From: Flavobacterium sp.
GTDB taxonomy: Bacteria > Bacteroidota > Bacteroidia > Flavobacteriales > Flavobacteriaceae
DNA: 47,963 bases
Assembly (NCBI RefSeq): GCF_027533505.1
Contig: NZ_JAPZUB010000025.1
Span: forward strand, 1-47,963
Reading direction: 5' to 3'
The translations under genes and the position numbers were made by a program. The notes below the pieces were generated by a model that worked only from the letters and a program-made list of their open reading frames with translations, did no database searches and was not told the DNA's origin. Positions 1-7,442 of the stretch are shown here, piece after piece (the first letter of the stretch is position 1; each line of letters opens with the position of its first letter).

Positions 1-353
1 CAAACCTTCCTAACGGCAGGCAGGTCTTCAAATTACCTCATTTTCAAATTGAAGTGTAAAAGTGTAGTACGTGCCGTTTATGAATGAAGCATTTCTTTTC
101 TCTTGCTTCTTTTCTCTTTCTTCTAATTTTACCGCAAAGTCACAAAGTAGTCGCAAAGTTCGCAACGATTTAAGTAGGCAAAGACATGGCCCTTGGCCGA
201 CTTAATACCCTTAATGAAGGCGGTTTGGCGGAATATTCTTAATCCCTTAATGGTAAAAAATGGAGCTAGAAGACGTAGTTTGCCCTCACGACCTCGAAGT
301 ATCGGGAGCAGTTGTAATGATCCGTCCTCACCAAAAAGTTCTTAGAAAGTATT
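1..353. other. Non-coding, repeat-rich region
   Basis: No convincing gene is seen. The stretch holds short repeat material typical of flavobacterial intergenic DNA: a GGCAGGCAGG motif near 15-24, a pyrimidine-rich tract at about 92-125 whose complement matches the purine tract at about 10617-10662, and degenerate repeats of CGCAAAGT/CACAAAGT at about 131-165. A segment at about 285-335 faintly resembles the hairpin repeat family found elsewhere in the window, but too weakly to call. Confidence 0.6.
89..125 (-). repeat. Purine-rich dispersed repeat, copy 1
   Basis: Read on the minus strand this is an AGAAGAAAGAGAAAAGAAG tract followed by CAAGAGAAAAGAA. The same string occurs on the plus strand at about 10617-10662, where a 7-base unit AAAGAAG is additionally present. 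The length difference suggests slippage in a purine tract. It lies in non-coding DNA in both places. Confidence 0.6.
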
Positions 354-374
354 CCCCCTTTGGGGGTTAGGGGG
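351..374 (-). terminator. C/G-run hairpin downstream of the HIT gene
   Basis: CCCCC at 354-358 and GGGGG at 362-366 form a short perfect hairpin with a TTT loop, followed by a second G run at 370-374. It sits just beyond the 3' end of the minus-strand HIT gene and could end its transcript, although there is no strong T tract. Such C/G-run hairpins are also common intergenic repeats in this group. Confidence 0.4.
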
Positions 375-395
375 CTTGGGGATGTTGTTTTCTCG

Positions 396-785
396 CTATA
401 CTTTTTCTGCGATATTTTGAGCGAGTGCCGAAAATTCTTCGGGGGTGAGACTCGTTTTGCGTTGGAAGCGCATGTCGTCCATGTCTTGCAGCGGAATGAG
501 GTGCACGTGCACGTGCGGGACTTCGAGTCCGACCACCGCTACCCCGATGCGTTTGCATTCCACGGTTTGTTCCAAGGCTTTGGCTACCTTGCGGGAAAAC
601 TGCATGAGTCCAAGGTAGTGTTCTTCTTCCATATCAAACAGCTTGTTGATTTCCTGTTTGGGGATACACAACGTATGTCCTTTGGCATTGGGATTGACAT
701 CCAAAAACGCCAAGTAGCGGTCGTCTTCGGCTACTTTATAACACGGGATTTCGCCGTTTACGATTTTGGTGAAGATACTACTCAT
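396..785 (-). CDS. HIT family nucleotide hydrolase
   Basis: This 129-residue protein belongs to the histidine triad family of small cytoplasmic hydrolases acting on nucleoside phosphoramidates and dinucleotides. The signature HVHVH followed by LIP lies at residues 91-95; the middle histidine of the triad is the expected nucleophile. The N-terminus (SSIFTKIVNGEIPCYKV) and the DVNPNAKGHTLCIPK segment are also family-typical, and the length fits a single-domain HINT/HIT protein. It starts 2 bases after the greA stop, so the two are very likely co-transcribed with greA first. The physiological substrate cannot be told from sequence. Confidence 0.95.
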   Translation of the reverse strand: MSSIFTKIVNGEIPCYKVAEDDRYLAFLDVNPNAKGHTLCIPKQEINKLFDMEEEHYLGLMQFSRKVAKALEQTVECKRIGVAVVGLEVPHVHVHLIPLQDMDDMRFQRKTSLTPEEFSALAQNIAEKV

Positions 786-787
786 GG

Positions 788-1264
788 TTAGTCGCGTGAG
801 ATTTCTAAGATTTCAAACTTCAAGGTACCGTTAGGAACAGTGATTTCCGCTACCTCGCCTACTGATTTTCCGAGTAATCCTTTCCCGATGGGCGAAGTTA
901 CTGAAATCTTACCCGTTTTTAAGTCGGCTTCACTTTCGGCCACCAAGGTGTATTTCATCTCCATGCCGTTGGCTTGGTTTTTAATTTTTACATTCGAAAG
1001 CACCAATACTTTGGACACGTCCAATTGTGATTCATCAATCAAACGGGCGTTGGCATACAATTCCTCCATTTTGGCAATACGCATTTCCAATAACCCTTGG
1101 GCTTCTTTCGCTGCATCATATTCGGCATTCTCCGATAAGTCGCCTTTATCGCGGGCTTCGGCAATGGCTTGTGAAGCTTTCGGGCGTTCTACGGATTTCA
1201 AATATTCCAATTCGTCTTTTAATTTTTTTAATCCTTCTGCGGTGTAATACGATACATTACTCAT
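788..1264 (-). CDS. greA: Transcription elongation factor GreA
   Basis: GreA rescues backtracked RNA polymerase by stimulating cleavage of the nascent RNA. The 158-residue protein has the N-terminal coiled-coil hairpin (about 1-75) with the conserved acidic tip GDLSENAEYD at 41-50, whose Asp and Glu help hold catalytic Mg in the polymerase channel. The C-terminal FKBP-like domain contains SPIGKGLLGKSVGE. I chose the Met beginning MSNVSYYT; another in-frame Met lies two codons upstream. A HIT hydrolase gene follows 2 bases downstream. A terminator-like hairpin lies in the presumed 5' leader at 1326-1347. Confidence 0.97.
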   Translation of the reverse strand: MSNVSYYTAEGLKKLKDELEYLKSVERPKASQAIAEARDKGDLSENAEYDAAKEAQGLLEMRIAKMEELYANARLIDESQLDVSKVLVLSNVKIKNQANGMEMKYTLVAESEADLKTGKISVTSPIGKGLLGKSVGEVAEITVPNGTLKFEILEISRD

Positions 1265-1325
1265 AATCATTTTTTTTACTTTAGTATATCAAAAGCCGTT
1301 GTTTCAACGTTTCATAAAATAGAAA

Positions 1326-1347
1326 AAATCCCATCGCGACGGGATTT
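1326..1347 (-). terminator. Terminator-like hairpin in the greA leader
   Basis: AAATCCC (1326-1332) and GGGATTT (1341-1347) form a 7-bp stem with loop ATCGCGAC. On the minus strand the stem is followed by a T-rich run, as in an intrinsic terminator. It lies upstream of greA and downstream of a TATCTTTG -7-like box on the same strand (about 1356-1363), so it could end short leader transcripts. Confidence 0.5.
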
Positions 1348-1459
1348 CTTCCTCCAAAGATATATTTTTTTGATGAATTAATTCCTACTTTTGTTGTGTT
1401 GTAGAACGCAAATATACGCAAATTGTAGGCGTAAAATCAAGTTTAAACGAATATTTACC

Positions 1460-1882
1460 ATGAAAAAAGGGGTCTACTTACTGTGTTTACTCGGATTACT
1501 GACCGGTTGTTCTCGGGAACAATTCAACAATGAAAATCCGTTTTTACCCAACTATGCGTTCTCCATGAGTTTGGACACCAATTTGGCCAATTACAACTCC
1601 CTGCTTTTTGCCGGCAACAGCATTCGTGTGTTTCCAGTAAACGGACCTGCCAATGGGGTGATTGTGTTTTACACCGGTGGGCAATACAATGCGTTTGACG
1701 GCTCCTGTCCCAACCAAAACATCAGCAGCTGTTCCCGTCTAACGTTATCGGGTTCCAATGCGCAATGCGAATGCGAGGGCGAAAACTACAACCTATTCAC
1801 AGGACAAGCGCCCAACAAACCCTATAGCTTAAAACTGTATCGGGTGCAAGTCGCCGGAAATATCATCACTGTTTTCAACTAA
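1460..1882 (+). CDS. Lipoprotein with degenerate Rieske-like fold
   Basis: The 140-residue protein begins with a lipoprotein signal peptide ending in LTGC (Cys17), so it should be anchored in the envelope. The C-terminal half has the layout of a Rieske 2Fe-2S domain: CPNQ at 83-86 and CECEG at 103-107, followed by YNLFTGQA. In true Rieske proteins the motifs are C-x-H and C-x2-H; here both histidines are replaced (Asn85, Glu106) while the cysteines remain, with an extra Cys91 and Cys105. A normal Rieske cluster is therefore unlikely; a disulfide-stabilised or altered metal site is possible. An in-frame upstream Met at 1391 is ignored because the signal peptide begins at 1460. A bidirectional terminator follows. 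Function unknown. Confidence 0.8.
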   Translation: MKKGVYLLCLLGLLTGCSREQFNNENPFLPNYAFSMSLDTNLANYNSLLFAGNSIRVFPVNGPANGVIVFYTGGQYNAFDGSCPNQNISSCSRLTLSGSNAQCECEGENYNLFTGQAPNKPYSLKLYRVQVAGNIITVFN

Positions 1883-1887
1883 TAACA

Positions 1888-1910
1888 AAGCCGGCTTTCA
1901 CCGGCTTTTT
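1888..1910. terminator. Bidirectional terminator
   Basis: Stem AAGCCGG (1888-1894) / CCGGCTT (1901-1907) with loop CTTTCA and a T run on the plus side. It lies between the convergent lipoprotein gene and the TonB receptor gene and can serve both. Confidence 0.85.
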
Positions 1911-1916
1911 GCTTAT

Positions 1917-4037
1917 TTAAAACTGCATCGTGAGTCCTACCAAGAAATTGCGCCCCGCCTGCGGATAGTAGTACGGAAACACATCCCACATGTATCCGTT
2001 GGAGACATAGGTTTTGTCCAAAATATTATTGACCAATCCGTTGACCGTTATCGTACGGAAAACCGATTTGGGATTCCATGCATACGAGACATTAAAATCG
2101 TTGACAAAATAATCGGGCAAACGTGCTTCGGGACGTTCTAAGTTGTTCATATACTGCTCCCCAACAAACTTACTTAACCACGTAAGGTGTAGATTCTTTA
2201 TGGGTTCAAACAACAACAAACTCCCCGCAATTAGATTGGGCGAATAGGCAATCGCGGTGTTGCCTACTGCTACACCATTGTTGGTTAAATCAATGTTTTG
2301 GTTTTGACTTATCGTAAAATTGGGTTTCCAAATCCACTGTTTTGCCAATGCAATGGTCGCATCGACCTCCAAGCCCAAACGGTAACTGCGCTCGCTATTG
2401 GAACGCACCGGACTCCCCACATCGTCAAGAGCTCCTGTTAAAATCAACTGGTCGCGGTAGAGCATATAATACACGTTGGCATTGAATTGCACTTTGGACG
2501 CTTCGTAGCGCCACCCCAACTCAAAATCGTTGAGTTTCTCGGGACGTACATTACCGCCCTCATAGTCGGTGCGATTGGGTTCGCGGTTGGCGCGGGCATA
2601 CGAGAAATAAAGAATATTTTTAGTGTCTACCGCATAATTCACCCCTACTTTGGGATTAAAAAAGTTGAAGGTATCATCGACCAACGTGGGTTGTACCCCA
2701 TTGGCTTTGTAATTTACGCGACGGTATTGCACATCGCCGTAAACACTCCATTGGGAGGTTACATCATAAGTCGCTTTGGCAAATACGTTGCCATCGGTTT
2801 TGATGCCGTAGTCGTTATAGTATTCATCGCCCAACTCCGACGTTGAGGCGAAGCGCGCCCAAATCACGCGACCGAAGTGTAAGCCTTCGTATTTGTTCCA
2901 TCCCCCGCCGAGAATCAAGTCAAACTTCTCTTTTTTGTAATTGGCTGAAAAGGTTGTCCCATAAAAATCGTTATCCAACCATTTTTGACGGATAAGGTCT
3001 GTGCTGGTTTGTCCCGCTACCGGAGTGAGACCGTACTCGGCAAAGTCGGCATCTTCTCTGTAATTTTCAAAATACCCTTTCCCTTTGGTATAATGCAAGG
3101 CTACATTGGTACTCCAGCGGTCATTCCAACGCTCACTCCAGTGCAATTGCGCATGATCTTGTTGGTAATTATCGGTTTCATTATCGTAAAAACGGGTGTT
3201 TCCAAATTCGTCGGTAAAAATCCCGGCCGAGTTAAACGTTCGGTCTATCGCCAAGGTAGGGCCATCGATCCCGTTCCAAGACTGATAGGTGCGTTCGCGT
3301 CCACCAAATACCAATCCTTTGATTAAAGTGGTTTTGCCCACATAGGTTCCTTGCAAAAAATACGACTTCAGGTCGGCACTCGCCCGGTCTACATAACCGT
3401 CGGAAGCAATTTGCGAAAGCCGTCCTGCAATTTCAAAACGATCATTCATTAATCCGGTGCTAAATTTTACTGTGTGCTTGCGGGCATTAAAACTCCCGAA
3501 GGAGTTGGCAATTTCTCCCGTTCCTTTTTTGGAATACGAATCGGTAAGCAAGTTCAAACTCGCTCCAAAAGCCCCAGCCCCATTGGTTGAAGTCCCCACG
3601 CCGCGCTGCAATTGCATACTTTGAACGGACGACGCAAAATCGGGCATGTTGACCCAAAAGGTACCGTGACTTTCGGAGTCGTTGTAAGGAATCCCGTTGA
3701 TGGTTACATTGACTCGGGTAGCATCGGTACCCCGAACGCGTATGCCCGTATACCCAAAACCGTTTCCAGCGTCGGAGGTGGTGACTACCGAAGGCATATA
3801 ATTCATCAAAATTGGAATGTCCTGCCCCAAGTTGCGACTGGCAATGTCTTTTTGGGTAAGGTTACTGAAGGTGACCGGTGTTTTTTTGTTTACACGTACG
3901 GCCTTGACCAACACTTCATCCAGTTGATTCACTTGGGTAGAGTCGTTGGACTTTTGCTGGGCACCAAGCCACAGCGGACCGAGAAGTAGCGTCAAGAAGA
4001 CTGCAGCTTTCAAGGATTTAACATAGGAATTTTCCAT
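1917..4037 (-). CDS. TonB-dependent receptor under TPP riboswitch control
   Basis: This 706-residue outer-membrane receptor has a signal peptide (about 1-26, cut near LWLGAQQ), an N-terminal plug domain (about 40-165, with GIRVRGTDATRVNVTINGIP and a NGAGAFGASLNLLTD end) and a long beta-barrel rich in aromatic strands, ending in Phe as usual. It lacks an N-terminal carboxypeptidase-regulatory domain. Substrate class is inferred from regulation: a TPP riboswitch with its own promoter lies directly upstream (4134-4254), so the receptor most likely imports thiamine or a thiamine precursor or conjugate, as proposed for the riboswitch-linked receptors of Bacteroidota. The PnuC-type transporter a few genes upstream is the probable inner-membrane partner. 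Confidence 0.9.
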   Translation of the reverse strand: MENSYVKSLKAAVFLTLLLGPLWLGAQQKSNDSTQVNQLDEVLVKAVRVNKKTPVTFSNLTQKDIASRNLGQDIPILMNYMPSVVTTSDAGNGFGYTGIRVRGTDATRVNVTINGIPYNDSESHGTFWVNMPDFASSVQSMQLQRGVGTSTNGAGAFGASLNLLTDSYSKKGTGEIANSFGSFNARKHTVKFSTGLMNDRFEIAGRLSQIASDGYVDRASADLKSYFLQGTYVGKTTLIKGLVFGGRERTYQSWNGIDGPTLAIDRTFNSAGIFTDEFGNTRFYDNETDNYQQDHAQLHWSERWNDRWSTNVALHYTKGKGYFENYREDADFAEYGLTPVAGQTSTDLIRQKWLDNDFYGTTFSANYKKEKFDLILGGGWNKYEGLHFGRVIWARFASTSELGDEYYNDYGIKTDGNVFAKATYDVTSQWSVYGDVQYRRVNYKANGVQPTLVDDTFNFFNPKVGVNYAVDTKNILYFSYARANREPNRTDYEGGNVRPEKLNDFELGWRYEASKVQFNANVYYMLYRDQLILTGALDDVGSPVRSNSERSYRLGLEVDATIALAKQWIWKPNFTISQNQNIDLTNNGVAVGNTAIAYSPNLIAGSLLLFEPIKNLHLTWLSKFVGEQYMNNLERPEARLPDYFVNDFNVSYAWNPKSVFRTITVNGLVNNILDKTYVSNGYMWDVFPYYYPQAGRNFLVGLTMQF

Positions 4038-4133
4038 TCGTAAAAAAGGTTTACGAATAACTGGGGTACATTATTCTTTGGTTAAAAAATGATTGTACTG
4101 GCCCGACATCGACGAAGGCGCGCTTCTTCTACC

Positions 4134-4218
4134 GCTGTCTTTTTTCCTTGGCAGCATTACCTGCCCAGGTTCAATGGGTATGATCTCAGCTCGTAATTTT
4201 GAGCACCCCGATGAGACG
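4134..4218 (-). ncRNA. TPP riboswitch (THI element)
   Basis: The minus strand carries the conserved THI-box core in order: CGGGGTGCTC, then GAGCTGAGATCATACCC, then TTGAACCTG, then CAGGTAATGCTGCCAAGG. These correspond to the P2/P3 pyrimidine-sensing and P4/P5 pyrophosphate-sensing parts of the TPP aptamer. A short P1 may form between GTCT at the 5' end and AGAC at the 3' end. The TonB receptor starts about 100 bases downstream. Thiamine pyrophosphate binding should lower receptor expression; I cannot identify the expression platform with certainty. A 60-codon open frame overlaps it and is not a gene. Confidence 0.95.
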
Positions 4219-4221
4219 GCG

Positions 4222-4254
4222 CAAAGGTAAATTAAAAACTCGGGGAATTGCAAA
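4222..4254 (-). promoter_or_regulatory. Promoter of the riboswitch-receptor transcript
   Basis: On the minus strand TTTG (4254-4251) and TACCTTTG (4229-4222) match the Bacteroidota -33 and -7 (TAnnTTTG) elements with 21 bases between. The predicted start, about 4215, falls exactly at the beginning of the TPP aptamer, which supports both calls. Confidence 0.7.
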
Positions 4255-4262
4255 CCCTTTTT

Positions 4263-4664
4263 TTAAAAATTCGGTTTGCGGCGGTTTTGCTTGATTTCAG
4301 ATTTGGATTTCTTGGCTGCTAGACGTTCCATTTTGACACTATAAGGAATGTTTGTCGCCTTTCGGGGCTTGGCCACTTCAAGGGCTTGGGCCACCAAACG
4401 AAGGAGTTTTTTCTCGGCATTGGTGCGGTTTTTCAACTGACTTCGGTCGGCTTCAGAGGTAATTTGTAGCACCCCTTCGTTGGAGATACGGGCCGCTAGT
4501 TTTTCCATGATCTGAATTTTCTCCTGTGCCCCCACGGCTTGGGAAGCCTGAACATCCCAGGTCAACACCGCTTTGGAGGCCACTTTGTTAACGTTTTGAC
4601 CGCCGGCGCCGCTGCTGCGTACGGCTTTAAATTGAAGTTCTGCGAGAAGTATTTCTGAATTCAT
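4263..4664 (-). CDS. arfB: Alternative ribosome-rescue factor ArfB
   Basis: ArfB (YaeJ) enters stalled ribosomes with no mRNA in the A site and hydrolyses the peptidyl-tRNA. The 133-residue protein has the catalytic GGQ at residues 21-23 inside RSSGAGGQNVNKVASK and a long basic C-terminal tail (KKSKSEIKQNRRKPNF) of the type that inserts into the mRNA channel. The lack of codon-recognition domains separates it from RF1/RF2. Its start overlaps the upstream kinase-DUF4301 stop by 4 bases (ATGA), indicating translational coupling. Confidence 0.95.
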   Translation of the reverse strand: MNSEILLAELQFKAVRSSGAGGQNVNKVASKAVLTWDVQASQAVGAQEKIQIMEKLAARISNEGVLQITSEADRSQLKNRTNAEKKLLRLVAQALEVAKPRKATNIPYSVKMERLAAKKSKSEIKQNRRKPNF

Positions 4665-6784
4665 GTACGGGGTTGATGGGCCGGTTTCAACAAATCATTG
4701 ACCGTTTTTACGGGATTAAACGTTTCCAAGGGGACTTCCACAAAAAGGGTAATCCATTTGGCCATAGCGCCATTCCACAACCCTGGCAATTCAAAAGCTT
4801 TCAGCGGACGACCGTCTTTGTTTTTTTCGACGATAAATCCGGTATGCGGATCCACAAATCGGGTGAGGTCAAAATTGCGCCCCTGAAAATCGCGAATGCC
4901 ACACACCAAATCCACGGGGTTGAAATGGGTGGCTTGCTCCATAATGAAGCGCTGGTTTTTCTCAATTTGTGACGACTCAATAATTTGCAAAAACACACGG
5001 CCTTTCTGATCGCGCACCCAGAATGGACCTCCTCCGGGTTCGCCTTCATTTTTCACCATCCCGCACACGCGAATGGGTCGGTTGAGTGCTTCCATTAAAT
5101 ACTCAATCTTGCTTTCGCGGGTATATTTGGGGAAGTCATCACTGATTTCCATCAACAGTTTCTGACTGACAAACTGGGCGATTTCGTGGAGCATATCGTG
5201 GGTAACCTGGTCCTGTTGCAAGTATTTTAAATAGCGGAAAACCGTTTCTTGCACTTGCAATAAGATTCCCCCAAGGGCTTTTTTATACAAAGCAATTTGG
5301 GCGGTATGGTTGTGCGAGACGTTGTCAATATTTTTGACAAACACAATATCGGCGTTCAAGCGATTCATGTTTTGAATCAGCGCCCCGTGCCCTCCCGGTC
5401 GAAATACGATGGCATCGTGCTTATCGCGAAAGGGTTTCCCATCAGGGGTGAGCGCAATAACATCGGTTGCTTTATCTTGGTAGGAATAGTTCACTTGAAT
5501 GGATACCCCGTGTGCGGCTTCAATGTTCGATTTAACCGTTTCTACGATAGCCTCAAATTGCGACTGGTACTCCTCCGACACCGTAAAATGTACTTTGGAT
5601 TTTCCATCGGCATGCGCATAGAGCGCGCATTCCAACAAATGTTCTTCAATAGGCGTGATACAGACTTCCCCTTGTTGATGAAAAGGCAGGACCCCTTTGG
5701 GTTTATTGGCAAAATCAAATTGCGGCGCTGTCATCAAGGTTTTTATAAAATAATAATGCCTTTCGTCGGTGGATAAGGAATCATAATTGGGATACAACGA
5801 ACGGGTGGCTTCGTTGACTTCCTTGAAAAATGGAAATTTATCAAGCGCGATTAAAAACAGGGCTAGGTCTTTATTTTTCGCGTGATTGATGTACGAATTA
5901 AGGGTATCCTTTCCGGGTTTGAAATCGTGCAAGAACTCGTTTAAAAATTTAAACATGCGACTCGCTGCGCCCGAAGCAGGAACGAATTTTTTAAGGCAAA
6001 AGGATTCCTTTTTTTGTTCAAAATACGTGGCGTAATAACGTGCTTCCTCCTCTGTCAGGGATTGAATACCATCATCGATCGTGGCAGCGCGTTCCAATTG
6101 AATCTTGGGCAAGCCATTTTTGAGGATGGAAAACTGGTAGCGCAATACCTCCCAATCCATTTTTCGGGCATGCATTTGCAAAAAGTCATGCGACGTAAAG
6201 CCCCATTGCAAGGCTTTTTCCAAATCGACAATCATTTGTTTGACTTGAGCCACTCGTGATTCTAAATCACCACTTAACTTGACATAGGGTTTTTGGTAGC
6301 GAATAAGTTGCGCTTCAAAAAACTGCAATGTTTCGGCACGATTATGGGGGCGATCGCGAAGATCATCGGGCTCCCAAGGCACATCGATATCGGTGAGAAA
6401 AATAAGGTCGTATTTATGTTTTTTGGCCGCCTTCTCCAAAATGGGATCCACAGCACCGTAATACAATTCGCCAAACGCTTTGGTAACCAATACGGTGGTA
6501 TCGCAAAACAAAAAGCGACGGGCTTCTTGCAGTTTTCGATTTTCCAATTGGGTTTGTCCTAAGGCAATAGGCAATAAATCCTCGGGTTGACAGGGTTCGC
6601 CTTTTTCATTCCATTTTTCTTGTAAATAGTCACGGGCAAATTCAGGCGCCCAAACCGTATCAAAATCGGCGGCCAACTGCTGCGCAAGGGTTGTTTTTCC
6701 CGTTGATTCGGGACCGTAAAAAGCAATCCGCAAAACCGATTTTCCTAGGTTGAGGACGGGGTATTGTTTAAGATTTTCTTCCAT
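4661..6784 (-). CDS. NadR-like kinase fused to DUF4301
   Basis: This 707-residue protein joins two domains. Residues about 18-200 are a NadR/AAA-type small-molecule kinase with P-loop GPESTGKTT at 24-32, the APEFARDYL segment and a FLTDIDVPW Walker-B-like strand. Residues about 205-707 match DUF4301, a Bacteroidota family of unknown function; its usual start (FLQMHARKMDWEVLRYQ, then NGLPKIQLERAATIDDGI) follows the kinase directly with no stop. As I recall, the two are separate neighbouring genes in related genomes. The Met chosen lies inside the last 40 bases of the PnuC-type gene; upstream codons of the open frame are only the overlap in another frame. The kinase probably phosphorylates the substrate brought in by that transporter: nicotinamide riboside by family, or thiamine by the nearby riboswitch. 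DUF4301 contains FVPASGAASRMFKF and FRPGGHGALIQN. Confidence 0.85.
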   Translation of the reverse strand: MEENLKQYPVLNLGKSVLRIAFYGPESTGKTTLAQQLAADFDTVWAPEFARDYLQEKWNEKGEPCQPEDLLPIALGQTQLENRKLQEARRFLFCDTTVLVTKAFGELYYGAVDPILEKAAKKHKYDLIFLTDIDVPWEPDDLRDRPHNRAETLQFFEAQLIRYQKPYVKLSGDLESRVAQVKQMIVDLEKALQWGFTSHDFLQMHARKMDWEVLRYQFSILKNGLPKIQLERAATIDDGIQSLTEEEARYYATYFEQKKESFCLKKFVPASGAASRMFKFLNEFLHDFKPGKDTLNSYINHAKNKDLALFLIALDKFPFFKEVNEATRSLYPNYDSLSTDERHYYFIKTLMTAPQFDFANKPKGVLPFHQQGEVCITPIEEHLLECALYAHADGKSKVHFTVSEEYQSQFEAIVETVKSNIEAAHGVSIQVNYSYQDKATDVIALTPDGKPFRDKHDAIVFRPGGHGALIQNMNRLNADIVFVKNIDNVSHNHTAQIALYKKALGGILLQVQETVFRYLKYLQQDQVTHDMLHEIAQFVSQKLLMEISDDFPKYTRESKIEYLMEALNRPIRVCGMVKNEGEPGGGPFWVRDQKGRVFLQIIESSQIEKNQRFIMEQATHFNPVDLVCGIRDFQGRNFDLTRFVDPHTGFIVEKNKDGRPLKAFELPGLWNGAMAKWITLFVEVPLETFNPVKTVNDLLKPAHQPRT

Positions 6785-7365
6785 TCGATGTAGGCTAAAA
6801 CGGCCAAAACCGTGAATAGTAAATATTGTAAGGAAAGCATCCCGAGTCCGCGGTAGGCAAAAAGCGGAACAACGATGCAATCGCCGATAATCCAAAGGGT
6901 CCAGTTTTCAATCTTTTTCAATGCCATATACCACATGGCGGTAAAAAATAACCCTGAGGTAAAAATATCAATATAATTGGGAATTTCAAAAGAATAGTCA
7001 AAAAATTGGTAGACGCCAAACGTCACCAAAAGGGTCAATACAAACAATCCGAAACCGATGATTTTCTCGCGGGAGGTGGTGCGGGATATGGGGAGCGAAC
7101 CCGTTGCTGCCCCTTTGGACCAGCGGTACCACCCGTAAACACTCATGAGCGAATAATACACATTAATCGTCATGTCGCCAAAATACTGCGCTTGGTACAA
7201 CAAATACACGGTAATAACGGTAGAAATGAGTCCGGTGGGATACACCCCAATGTTTTCCTTTTTGGCGAAATACACGCTTAAAATCCCCGTGACAAAAGCC
7301 AAAAACTCCAAAGTAATTTGGAGTGTCGAAGCGTTTTCATAGGATTTTAAAAAGAAATCAAACAT
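6745..7365 (-). CDS. PnuC/PnuT-family vitamin transporter
   Basis: A 206-residue inner-membrane protein with about seven hydrophobic helices and the PnuC-family W-x2-W signature (WYRW, 79-82). PnuC members carry nicotinamide riboside by facilitated diffusion and rely on a kinase to trap it; the PnuT branch carries thiamine. The next gene in the operon, overlapping its 3' end by about 40 bases, starts with a NadR-like kinase domain, the expected trapping enzyme. A TPP riboswitch controls the TonB receptor further down the locus, which favours thiamine, but no riboswitch precedes this gene itself, so the substrate stays open. Confidence 0.85.
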   Translation of the reverse strand: MFDFFLKSYENASTLQITLEFLAFVTGILSVYFAKKENIGVYPTGLISTVITVYLLYQAQYFGDMTINVYYSLMSVYGWYRWSKGAATGSLPISRTTSREKIIGFGLFVLTLLVTFGVYQFFDYSFEIPNYIDIFTSGLFFTAMWYMALKKIENWTLWIIGDCIVVPLFAYRGLGMLSLQYLLFTVLAVLAYIEWKKILNNTPSST

Positions 7366-7442
7366 CGTTTCGGGTTGGAGCGTAAAAGTACGGATTCTCT
7401 ACAGAAAACGAGGTTATGATTTTGTAAAATGCCTTTCTTGAT

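Noticed and set aside
285..335. A fourth copy of the dispersed hairpin repeat
   Set aside because: Only fragments of the flanks match on the minus strand and no hairpin forms, so it is not counted.
360..791. A 143-codon plus-strand frame over the HIT gene
   Set aside because: The minus strand holds an unmistakable HIT protein with its catalytic motif.
4071..4253. A 60-codon open frame on the minus strand upstream of the TonB receptor
   Set aside because: It coincides with the TPP aptamer, whose conserved core explains the sequence.
5297..5776. A 159-codon plus-strand frame
   Set aside because: Antisense to the DUF4301 domain, which is clearly coded on the minus strand.
6745..7365. Firm assignment of the transporter as PnuC for nicotinamide riboside, or as PnuT for thiamine
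   Set aside because: Family motif and kinase neighbour fit the first, the nearby TPP riboswitch the second; sequence alone does not decide.
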